NCBI GenBank assembly: GCA_013426805.1
Contig: JACDZG010000002.1
Coordinates: 121,264-185,263, forward strand
From: Chromatiaceae bacterium
GTDB lineage: Bacteria; Pseudomonadota; Gammaproteobacteria; Chromatiales; Chromatiaceae
Direction of reading: 5' to 3'
DNA length: 64,000 nucleotides
Shown: positions 47,001-54,794 of the stretch, piece by piece
Layout of the letters: every line of letters begins with the position of its first letter
Numbering within the stretch: the first letter of the stretch is position 1
The notes under the pieces: generated by a model
Databases searched by the model: none
Seen by the model: only the letters and a program-made list of their open reading frames with translations
Told to the model about the DNA's origin: nothing
Translations under genes and position numbers: made by a program

Positions 47001-47083
47001 TGATATCAAGACAGACCTTTGGTGTAGGGGGCGGGTTTGAAACCCGCCCCAACGTCCGGTTATCACGTCCGAATGCTATAAAC
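47001..47083 (+). repeat. Palindromic repeat family 3, copy B
   Basis: TGATATCAAGACAGACCTTT, a GGGGGCGGGTTTGAAACCCG palindrome and CGTCCGGTTATCACGTCCGA, in the same order and orientation as at 44841-44922. The two copies bracket the LCAT fragment and mgtE as 2.1-kb-spaced direct repeats. Confidence 0.88.
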
Positions 47084-47084
47084 C

Positions 47085-47160
47085 TAGCCACCGCGCGGTC
47101 GGCACGGTTGTCGGTCCGCGCAGCGGACCCTACGGGTCAAGATCAATCGGCATGGCCGGA
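47085..47160. repeat. Palindromic repeat family 2, half copy
   Basis: CACGGTTGTCGGTCCGCGCA then GCGGACCCTACGGGTCAAG, matching the left half of the repeats at 32926 and 51813. It immediately follows repeat family 3 copy B, so two repeat types are joined here. Confidence 0.82.
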
Positions 47161-47186
47161 AATCGCCGTATGCAGACAACTCCCGG

Positions 47187-47420
47187 CTAGTTCCAGCGCT
47201 CGCCCAGAATGGCCCGAAAAGCGTCGCTGACCGCCTTTTCGTTGAGCCGCAGGCCGACATCCCGCAGGCTTTGGACCAACATCGCGGGAGAATCTACACG
47301 CCCCCGCCGTGCAGCATGCAGCACGATCCCAAGGGTCCCGACCATCGGCACCCCGAGCGCGTGCGCCACGCGCCGGGCCTCCCGGGGGCGAATGAGCCGT
47401 TGGTGAGTGCCGGAATTGTT
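47187..47420 (-). pseudogene. C-terminal remnant of a DUF3368/PIN-like nuclease
   Basis: The minus-strand frame reads REARRVAHALGVPMVGTLGI, then VLHAARRGRVD and LRDVGLRLNEKAVSDAFRAI before the stop. This is the C-terminal half of DUF3368 proteins (PIN-like toxins: ...A..LG....GTLGIL..A...G.I). The N-terminal half with the first acidic residues and any antitoxin gene are missing. Confidence 0.7.
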
Positions 47421-47672
47421 ATTCTAATCGGGCCGGTGTGATCAGGTTATCCCACTTGGGACGTGTCGGTCTCCGGTCCAGCCGCGCCCGCCGCTATCCC
47501 GGCGAGCCGTTCGAGACCGAGCGGGATCTTTTTCGGCAACTGCTCGGCGACCTGCACTTGATCGTCCCGATACTGGCGCCCGCACCCCGCTAACCCGACC
47601 ATGACGCCGACTCGCTGACCCTGTTAGCCTGATGGCCGGTACACTGCCGACTGACGCACGAGTGGGGGCTCG

Positions 47673-50600
47673 ATGGACACCGTAATCGACTGGCTTCGCT
47701 GGCTGGAGGCGTTTGCGACGGCGCACAAGGATCTGCTGGAGTTCCTGATCGCGGTAACCGTCATCGTCGGCGGCATCTTCGAGACGCTGAGGCGCTTCGG
47801 GGGCAGGCTGTGGAAACCCAGGCCTGCCGACACCATGCCCAGCGACGAAACCGCCGCGGAGCGAACCACCAGCCCCCGCGCCGTAGACGCACTCGGACTG
47901 GCCACCGTGGCCGCATCGCTGACGGAACCGACACCCGAGGCGTGGCGCGGTGCGGTCGATGCGGCCCCGCCCAGCGAGCAAGACTGGCGGAAGCTGACCC
48001 AGTGGCTGTTCACCCGAGTCAAGGCACTCGATCTGGGTCTCGGCAGCGACACCGTGCTGATCGATCTGGACGTCGAGATCGAACGTGCCGGGGGGCTGCG
48101 CCGGTCGCTGCACAGCCTGGGCAAGCGCTGGCGTCGCGGTCCGCGCGTGCAGCAGGTGATCGACGCCATGCTGAAGGCGTCGGCCAGACAGCCGCTCCTG
48201 CTCGAAGGCGAGCCCGGTGCCGGCAAGAGCGTCGCCCTGGCCCAACTCGCCCAGGCCGGGCTCGCTCCCGACCGGAAGGCGCGCCGCGACCAGGCGCCGA
48301 TCCCGTTGTACATCAATCTCAACCGCTTGCCAGCCCCACCTGCAGGCGAGCCCATTGGCGCGCAGCACATCTTGGATTACGTCCTGCGCACCGGCGCCGG
48401 GCTCGCCGGTGCCGAGCAGGGCACCGGGGCCGCCGGGCTGTTCGACCGTTGTCTGCGCTGGGGGCTGCGCCAGGGTCGCTTTCGCATCCTGTTCGACTCG
48501 TTCGACGAGATCCCGGCCCTGCTGGCCGCGGCGGACTCGGGCCAGGCCGCCCGCGCCCATGGGCTGGCGATCCAGGCATTTGCCGCCAACCCGGACCTCG
48601 CCGAGTGCCAGACCGTCGTCGCCTCGCGGCCCTATCGCAGCCCGGACACCCTGAACTGGCCCAAGATTGCCCTCAAGCCCCTGGACGAGCGACGCATCCG
48701 CGAGGCCGTGGACGCGCGCTTCAAGCCCAAGGGGCTGGCGGACCGGGTGTTTCAGGAGTTGGCGGACCGCTGGGAGCTATTCGGCGAGCTACTCGCGAAT
48801 CCGCTGTTCCTGGACCTCGTCTGTCGCTATCGCAAACGCAACGACCGGCCACCGGAATCCATGGGCGCGGCCTTCGAGGACTTCATCCGACGTCGCCTCA
48901 CCGCCGACGCGGACCGGCTCGACGGCCTCGGTCTCAGCGCCGAGCTTGTCGAGCGCGGCGCGTGCGAGATCGCGTTTCGGATGACCGCGGACCCGGCGCT
49001 TGGCCTGGAACCGCCGCTGGACTCCCTGCTGGACGCCCTGCGCCAGGCCGGATGGCCGCTGGCGGCTCCCCCAGAGCGCATCATCGACATCCTGACCGAG
49101 GTCCATCTCGCAAAGGTGCAGCACCAGGACGGCGGGGCGCGCCTGCGCTTGGGGCCACACCGCCGCTTTCAGGAGTTCTTCGCGACCAGGGCCGTGCTCG
49201 CCGATCCGACCCGCGTTGATCTGGACGATCTGCTGTGGGCCGACGCCTGGCGCGATACCACCGTCACCCTGCTCGAAACTGCGAGTCCGCCGGCACAGCG
49301 CCCGATCCACGAACGGTTGTGCGCCATCACCGGCGCCTGGGCCGATGACCAGGGATTTCCGCCGAAATTGGAAGGCGTGCCGATTACCCGGCTGGAACCC
49401 GCGGAGTTGGTGGAGGCCATCGAGCGCACGGCCCAGGACCCCCGGCCTGCGCCCTTCGCCTGGCCCGATCGCTCGTTGCACCTGCTCGGCATCCTGCATA
49501 ACGCCAACGTCCGCGGCGCGGCGGACGACCCGGTGCTTGGGCGCCAGGTGGACCGGCTCCTGCTCCGCGCCTTTCAGTCGGGCCAGCGTATGCACCAAAA
49601 GACCGCGCTGGAGGTCGCTCACGCCGGCACCCGCGACGGGGCACTCTGGCTGCTGAAGGCAGCGTTTGGTACCAACAGCGGCCTGTTGGCAGACGTCGCC
49701 CTGGTCCAGGCGAAGCTGATGCAGCCGTTGCCGGACGAACTGGTGCCGGAGATCAGGCAGTCGCTGGCGGCGCAGTGGGCGGTCGGGGCGCTCGATCCCA
49801 AGAGTACCGATCTGTTGCGGCGTCGGCTGACCCTTCTTGATCCTGGCAATACGCTTCGGCAGGCGCTGGATTTGCTGGATGCCATTCGCGGAATTTCAAG
49901 ATTCCTGTGCCCAAACCTACTACTTGCTTGGCTGATATTTCTCTATTTGTTTACATTGGATGAGATATCCAGGTCTCCCCAAGTCAACGGGAGTTACGTA
50001 TATTTTTTATGGTTCTTCGGGTGCCAATCGCTGTTCCTGCCAATCGGGATCAGCGTACTTCTGGAGCGGCGTCCGGCAGGCGCAATTGCCCACGCATGTA
50101 TGAATCGTTCGCGGGTGGATTGCGTATGGGAAACCCGAATATTGCCGAGCATAGTCTTTCGGACCCTTGCGCTCGCAATGATTGCGGCTCAACTCCCGTT
50201 TCCCACAGGTCCCTGGTCTTTGCGCGATGAGTCAATGGCAATTAGATTTGAGCAGATTTGGAGAGTGGTATCCGACTATGGGGAATTCGGAATTGCTACT
50301 GTTTTTCTCTGGCTGGTGTGGGGCTCCGTCGCGCCTTTTGCCGTGCTAAACGGAAGCTTCCTGAAGCGTTGGCAATGGCCATTTATTGTGCTGCTTCCTA
50401 TAATAAGGTTTCCCTCTTGGATCGGCGACCTAGCCCGCGCGCTTTGGGTAACAGTCAGGACATCCGCCACCCAAGGCAAGGTCTACTTTGGATCGCTCCT
50501 CGTGCTGCTATGGATTTTCTTTGGTTTAATTGGCAATTCGCAAGAAATACTCGGGGAAGAGCGGCTTTCTCATTCGTCGCTGGGTTACGCATTAATGCTG

Positions 50601-51038
50601 CTGTTCCCCTACATATTGATCTCGCTGGTTGGGGCTTTAGTCGGACTGGTCAGCCTGATGCTATTCAAAGCAGGAAGCGGCAAGGTCGATTTGCTGCGCC
50701 TGCTGAAAAGACACGCCCGGAGCACCCGTAGCGCTTACACATTCATCGCGCGCCTGCGCGCCGTGCGCAAGGCCAAACGACTCGCTGCCACCCAATGGAC
50801 CGAGCGCATCCTGACCGAAACGACTGCCGCAATCGCCAGAGATACGGACGCCGCGAACCGGTTCGGCTGGCGCAAGCCAGAGCCGGACCCATCCTGGGAC
50901 CCGGCCGTGCAGGCGTGGTACCGCAAGCGCGCCCGGCGCGGAATCGGTGTGGCGTTCCTGGATGGCCCCGTCCTCGACGAACTCCTGTTGCTGCTGGACG
51001 ATGTGCAAAAGGCCCTGCGTTACCCCACCATGTCCTGA
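47673..51038 (+). CDS. NACHT NTPase with N-terminal and multiple C-terminal membrane helices
   Basis: 1121 residues. One membrane helix at about 21-38, then a linker and a NACHT-type ATPase: Walker A LLLEGEPGAGKSVALA (about 176-190), Walker B RFRILFDSFDEIPAL (269-282), and a helical part with LRLGPHRRFQEFFATRAVLA, a hallmark of NACHT proteins. From about 739 to 1000 there are roughly six membrane helices (PNLLLAWLIFLYLF; LVLLWIFFGLIG; YILISLVGALVGLVSLML). The DNA for this membrane part is noticeably less GC-rich than the rest. NACHT STAND proteins act in bacterial antiphage defence; the membrane part could be a pore-forming effector. The exact subfamily is not known to me. Confidence 0.87.
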   Translation: MDTVIDWLRWLEAFATAHKDLLEFLIAVTVIVGGIFETLRRFGGRLWKPRPADTMPSDETAAERTTSPRAVDALGLATVAASLTEPTPEAWRGAVDAAPPSEQDWRKLTQWLFTRVKALDLGLGSDTVLIDLDVEIERAGGLRRSLHSLGKRWRRGPRVQQVIDAMLKASARQPLLLEGEPGAGKSVALAQLAQAGLAPDRKARRDQAPIPLYINLNRLPAPPAGEPIGAQHILDYVLRTGAGLAGAEQGTGAAGLFDRCLRWGLRQGRFRILFDSFDEIPALLAAADSGQAARAHGLAIQAFAANPDLAECQTVVASRPYRSPDTLNWPKIALKPLDERRIREAVDARFKPKGLADRVFQELADRWELFGELLANPLFLDLVCRYRKRNDRPPESMGAAFEDFIRRRLTADADRLDGLGLSAELVERGACEIAFRMTADPALGLEPPLDSLLDALRQAGWPLAAPPERIIDILTEVHLAKVQHQDGGARLRLGPHRRFQEFFATRAVLADPTRVDLDDLLWADAWRDTTVTLLETASPPAQRPIHERLCAITGAWADDQGFPPKLEGVPITRLEPAELVEAIERTAQDPRPAPFAWPDRSLHLLGILHNANVRGAADDPVLGRQVDRLLLRAFQSGQRMHQKTALEVAHAGTRDGALWLLKAAFGTNSGLLADVALVQAKLMQPLPDELVPEIRQSLAAQWAVGALDPKSTDLLRRRLTLLDPGNTLRQALDLLDAIRGISRFLCPNLLLAWLIFLYLFTLDEISRSPQVNGSYVYFLWFFGCQSLFLPIGISVLLERRPAGAIAHACMNRSRVDCVWETRILPSIVFRTLALAMIAAQLPFPTGPWSLRDESMAIRFEQIWRVVSDYGEFGIATVFLWLVWGSVAPFAVLNGSFLKRWQWPFIVLLPIIRFPSWIGDLARALWVTVRTSATQGKVYFGSLLVLLWIFFGLIGNSQEILGEERLSHSSLGYALMLLFPYILISLVGALVGLVSLMLFKAGSGKVDLLRLLKRHARSTRSAYTFIARLRAVRKAKRLAATQWTERILTETTAAIARDTDAANRFGWRKPEPDPSWDPAVQAWYRKRARRGIGVAFLDGPVLDELLLLLDDVQKALRYPTMS

Positions 51039-51080
51039 CGGCCCCGAGTCTGCCACTTCGGGCTGACGCAACCGGGCAGA

Positions 51081-51231
51081 TTACGGCGGGACCAAGCCCT
51101 GGCAGGCGGCCTCCATAGTCCGCACGGACAGGAACATAGGCAGCGGTTCGGGTCGGTCGCCAAGCTGTCCGTTGTGAGCGATCGTCCGCCTTCGACAGGC
51201 GTCTGACGCGCAGGTCAGTCGTCGCGGCCAT
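51081..51231 (-). pseudogene. Internally deleted GNAT toxin gene
   Basis: ATG 51231 overlaps the antitoxin gene, and the first residues MAATTDLRVRRLSKADDRSQ match the N-terminus of GNAT toxins (tRNA acetylating). After about 20 residues a shifted frame gives GQLGDRPEPLPMFLSVRTME and a stop at 51081, matching the family's C-terminus. The ~100 residues between, holding the acetyl-CoA site, are gone. Confidence 0.65.
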
Positions 51232-51484
51232 CCATCAACTCGCGCAAGGCCTGGGTCGGCGGCTCATCGGCATCCAACCGACGCGCCAGGTCATCCAGAC
51301 CAGCCGGCGTCAGGACCAGACGGGTTGGAATCAGGACATCCTCCGGAAGCTCGCGCAGTGCCGCCAGATGGTGCAACAAGGCGTCCTCCACCAGCCGCGC
51401 CTTGGTCCCACCCCGACGTTGCAGATAGGTCTCGACTTGCGCCTTGGTCTCGGCGGAAATCTGAGCGGAGATATGAACGCTCAT
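51215..51484 (-). CDS. Ribbon-helix-helix-like antitoxin
   Basis: 89 residues beginning MSVHISAQISAETKAQVETY, with a basic strand followed by helices typical of CopG/RHH DNA-binding antitoxins, and an acidic C-terminal tail (LDADEPPTQALRELMDGRDD) of the kind that covers a GNAT toxin. An extra Met one codon earlier is possible. Its stop overlaps the toxin ATG. It is intact although the toxin gene is deleted. Confidence 0.75.
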   Translation of the reverse strand: MSVHISAQISAETKAQVETYLQRRGGTKARLVEDALLHHLAALRELPEDVLIPTRLVLTPAGLDDLARRLDADEPPTQALRELMDGRDD

Positions 51485-51812
51485 CACGAATCGTCTCAGT
51501 CTTAAAGGATTCTGGGGATGCTAACACACCGGATTGCGGTCCGGGATCGCGACGCCGGGCGACCTTGATCATCCGGTGTCACCGTTCAGTCCGCTCGCCG
51601 CAACCCCCTTCCACCGCGGGTCCGCTCTCAAGCAACACTGCCAAAGGTCCGCCGCGTAGACCACTCGGCGGTCTCGCCGAGCAGTTCGGACAGCCATCGA
51701 CCTGACCCCGGATCGCTCGACGCCAACGCAACGAAGCGTCCGGCAACGATCAATCCGATTCGGTGTGAAGCCCCACCGCGACGCGACGGGGCTCATGCCC
51801 GCGACTCGGCCT
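51485..51812. other. Intergenic stretch without recognised features
   Basis: No gene with coding support on either strand. A short AGCCCC/GGGGCT inverted repeat occurs at 51769-51793, without a T-run. Confidence 0.4.
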
Positions 51813-51916
51813 TGGTCATCAACCTGGCCACCGCGCGAGTTGCACGGTCGTCGGTCCGCGCAGCGGACCCTACGGGTCACGGTGTCCCCGTAGGGTCCGC
51901 TATGCGGACCGACGCG
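51813..51916. repeat. Palindromic repeat family 2, full copy
   Basis: GGTCATCAACCTGGCCACC, CACGGTCGTCGGTCCGCGCA, GCGGACCCTACGGGTC, then the inverted half CCCGTAGGGTCCGCTATGCG and GACC. It ends at the stop of the convergent arginine decarboxylase gene, where it could act as a transcription end structure. Confidence 0.88.
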
Positions 51917-51918
51917 CC

Positions 51919-52470
51919 TCAGGAAAACAGGAACACCGCCGCGCTCACCGCGCACGTCCAGCGCCCCTGGGGGTCGCCTTCAGTGGCCGCGGTCGTCGAC
52001 AGACTCTCGATCACCAGGTTGCTGTGCTCGTAGATGCTGCGGCGCTCGTTCCAGGCGACCTCCGGGTCCAGCTCGAGACCGAGCGTGCTGGCGAGCATGC
52101 TGGCGGCCAGGTCCTCGGCATGGTCGCCGCTCTGCACGGCCGTTTGGCCGAATCCGTGGTGTTCGGAGATGTAGCCATAGCCATCGGGGTCGGCGGGCCG
52201 GGCGAGTCCGATGCTGGCATGGATGCGGCGGCCGGGCTCGTTGGTCTCGATCCGCGCCATCACACAGAAGGTGATGTCGCCGGGCTTGAGGGCCTCCACG
52301 CCGACCTCGCGGGGGATCAGGGCGCAGTGGGGCGGGACGATCGACGAGACATAGACCAGGTTCTGCTGCTCGATGTCGGCATCGCGCAGCGCCAGCTCGA
52401 AGGCGGTCAGGGCGTGGCGGTGAACGCCGATGCCCTTGGTCAAGAACACGCGCACGGGTGTTGGAAACAC
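51919..52470 (-). CDS. pdaD: Pyruvoyl-dependent arginine decarboxylase
   Basis: 183 residues. The self-cleavage motif NLVYVSSIVPPHCALIPRE is present with S42-S43; cleavage makes S43 the pyruvoyl group. Downstream PGDITFCVMARIETNEPGRR, SIGLARP and GYISEHHGFGQ match the PvlArgDC family. It makes agmatine from arginine without PLP. It is divergent from the agmatinase gene, 112 bp apart, giving a complete two-step route to putrescine under a shared promoter region. Confidence 0.93.
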   Translation of the reverse strand: MFPTPVRVFLTKGIGVHRHALTAFELALRDADIEQQNLVYVSSIVPPHCALIPREVGVEALKPGDITFCVMARIETNEPGRRIHASIGLARPADPDGYGYISEHHGFGQTAVQSGDHAEDLAASMLASTLGLELDPEVAWNERRSIYEHSNLVIESLSTTAATEGDPQGRWTCAVSAAVFLFS

Positions 52471-52582
52471 GATCGATTCCTCTTGGCAGTCACGGCGAGC
52501 TGAGTCTAACGCCGGAGCGATTTGCGGGTCGGTGTCTTATGATGCGGTCCAGGCGATTTTAGCAACCGGCGTTTTCCGAATC

Positions 52583-53470
52583 ATGACACCCACCTTTGCC
52601 ATCCCGCCCACCTTTCTCGGCAGCACCCTGGATCCCGCGGCGGCGCGCATCTGCGTGGCCGGCGTACCCTTGGATCTGGGCACCACGAACCGCGCCGGGG
52701 CACGCGAGGGGCCGCCGGCGGTGCGCCGTGCCAGCCGCATGCTGGTGGACGGCGACAACCCGGCGAACTGGCGGGATCCGCGGACGCTGGGGCTGGCCGA
52801 TGTCGGCGACTTTGCGATTGCCCTCGGCGACCTCCCCGGCTCCCTATCCCTGATCGCCGAACAGGCGGCGGCTTATGATCACCTGGTCACCATCGGCGGT
52901 GACCACAGTATCACCCTGGCGCTGCTGCGTGCGCTGGCGCGGCGCGGCGGGTCACTGGGGCCAATCGGCCTGGTGCATTTCGACGCCCATGTGGATACCT
53001 GGCCCGACAGCTTCGGCCAGCCGCTCGGCCACGGCTCGGTGTTCTACCGGGCGATCGTCGAGGGTCTGGTCGACCCGCGGCGGATGATCCAGATCGGCAT
53101 CCGTTCGCCCTGCGAGCGCGCCGTTTACGACTGGACCCTGGCCCAGGGGGTGCGCATCGTCACGGCCGAGGAGGTCCACGAGACCGGACCGCGAGCCGTC
53201 GCCGATCTGGTACGTGCGGTGCTGGGGTCCGGCCCGGCCTACCTCTCGTTCGACATTGATGCCATCGACCCCGGCCAGGCGCCCGGCACCGGCACCCCCG
53301 AGGTCGGGGGACTGTTCACCTGGCAGGTGATGGCGATCCTCAAGCGGTTGCAGGGAATCGACTTCCGGGGCATGGATTTGGTCGAGGTCGCCCCCGCCTA
53401 CGACCAGGCCGAGATCACCGCGTTGGCCGGGGCCGCGGTGATCTGGCAGTACCTTGGTCTGCAACCCTGA
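52583..53470 (+). CDS. speB: Agmatinase (ureohydrolase family)
   Basis: 295 residues with all manganese-binding motifs of ureohydrolases: VTIGGDHSITLALL, LVHFDAHVDTWPD, and LSFDIDAIDPGQAPGTGTPE. HGSVFYRAIVEG fits agmatinase rather than arginase. It converts agmatine to putrescine and urea, following the divergent decarboxylase. ATG 52583 precedes the conserved start MTPTFAIPPTF; the longer open frame runs into the neighbour's promoter. Confidence 0.95.
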   Translation: MTPTFAIPPTFLGSTLDPAAARICVAGVPLDLGTTNRAGAREGPPAVRRASRMLVDGDNPANWRDPRTLGLADVGDFAIALGDLPGSLSLIAEQAAAYDHLVTIGGDHSITLALLRALARRGGSLGPIGLVHFDAHVDTWPDSFGQPLGHGSVFYRAIVEGLVDPRRMIQIGIRSPCERAVYDWTLAQGVRIVTAEEVHETGPRAVADLVRAVLGSGPAYLSFDIDAIDPGQAPGTGTPEVGGLFTWQVMAILKRLQGIDFRGMDLVEVAPAYDQAEITALAGAAVIWQYLGLQP

Positions 53471-53550
53471 GTTAAGCAAGCGGTTGGGGGTTGGGTGATG
53501 CGGTTCGAGTACTCACCGCATCCTACGCGCTGACCCCAGGGACCGGGCAC

Positions 53551-54473
53551 TCAGCCCCCGCAGCCGCCACACCCGCCGCCGCCCCCGCCGTCGTCCCTGT
53601 CGTCCCTGTCGTCCCTGTCGTCGCCATCACTCCCGGAGTCACTCGATCCGCTGGCGCCCGGGTTGACGCCGTGATAGTCCGCATAGAGTGTGCCGACGAG
53701 CACCGCGGTGCCCCCGAGGGCCACCGCCATCGGCAGCTCTTCGTTGGTCGGTGCGCGCACAACTCGGGCGAGGCGTCGGCGGGCGCCCGCGAGCGCGCGG
53801 TCACCGGCCCAGGTGCGCCGCGGAGCATTAAAGAGCAGATACAGGCCGACAGCCGCGAGGATCAGGGTCATGACAGCGAGATAGCCCACCGGACAGTCGC
53901 GCGTTAGACCGACCGCGATCTTGGCCGCTCCGAATAGGGCGACCGCTAGCGGGGGCAAAGCCCCGGCGACTTGGGCCAGGTGTGCCGCGGTCGATGCGGG
54001 CACCAGGTCTTGGGACTCCAGGCGCGCGCGCAGCGGGGCGGTCCAGCCCGTGGCGCGGCGGCGCAGCGTGGACAACCTGTCGCTAGTGTCCTGATCGCCA
54101 CACCGAGACTGCGCAGCTCGCCCGGCAGCTCGGCGGCGGGCACCTTCAGGGCGATGCGCCGCGGTCGGTCACCCACCCGCACAGCGCGGCGCACGAGCAG
54201 CTCGGTGACCGCGGCGTCGATGGCGCGGTCGGGACCGCCGGCCAAATAGGCGAGATGATAGGGATCGAACGCGGCAGCCTGCCCGCTGCCGCTAGTCCGG
54301 GCGCGCCGCCGCAGGAGCTGCCGCAGGATGAACGCCAGGACCAGCGCGCCCGCGGCAAGCCCGACGTAGAGTGTCAGGAAGGGTTCGGCAGTCCAATCAA
54401 GCGGGTTGGCAGGCAACGCGTTGGCCGCTCCGGCCGCACCAATCGCGGCGAGCGATCCGAGTAAACCGAGCAA
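53551..54473 (-). pseudogene. TIGR04222-type membrane protein, frameshifted
   Basis: Two overlapping minus-strand frames form one protein. The first (from a TTG near 54473) gives a membrane helix, RARTSGSGQAAAFDPYHLAY and LAGGPDRAIDAAVTELLVRR, the core of TIGR04222 domains. Near 54075 the reading must change frame to the second (PLRARLESQDLVPASTAAHL), which has two more membrane helices and ends in a DDR-repeat and a Gly/Cys tail (DDGGGGGGCGGCGG), the hallmark tail of this family. A frameshift mutation or a sequencing error is equally possible. Nine-base GTCGTCCCT repeats encode the DDR stretch. Confidence 0.72.
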
Positions 54474-54794
54474 CCCCCGCCAACCGGGCAGCCGAGGCCT
54501 GGGCAGTACCAGGCGACGCGCGCGATCGACGCGCCGGAGCGGTCCGCGGGAGGTGAACCGGGTGCTCGACCCGCGTCTGGCGACGGCGTGAATAGTCTAT
54601 TCCAGGCCGCCAGTGCGCGGCCATCACGACGGTGGTCGACGCGTCGGTGCCGAAGCGGCGCGCGCGCTCCCGCCCGCGACTTGGCCGAGCGACCGGATCG
54701 TCATCATTCGGACACAATTTTCTGCCAGACTCCTCCCTAGTCTGCACGGACACCGCACGGCCCCTCCCGTCCATCCATCGACTTCGGAGGTCTC
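54474..54794. promoter_or_regulatory. Divergent promoter region without recognised gene
   Basis: The gap between the TIGR04222 gene and the secreted vWA operon. No coding frame with support is seen. It should contain the promoter of the plus-strand operon, with AGTCTGCACGG near its end; no clear hexamers can be assigned. Confidence 0.35.

Noticed and set aside
47442..47592. Short plus-strand frame ending GDLHLIVPILAPAPR before the NACHT gene
   Set aside because: The sequence looks somewhat protein-like, but it has no start, no ribosome-binding site and no family I recognise, and it may be a gene tail from a lost neighbour.
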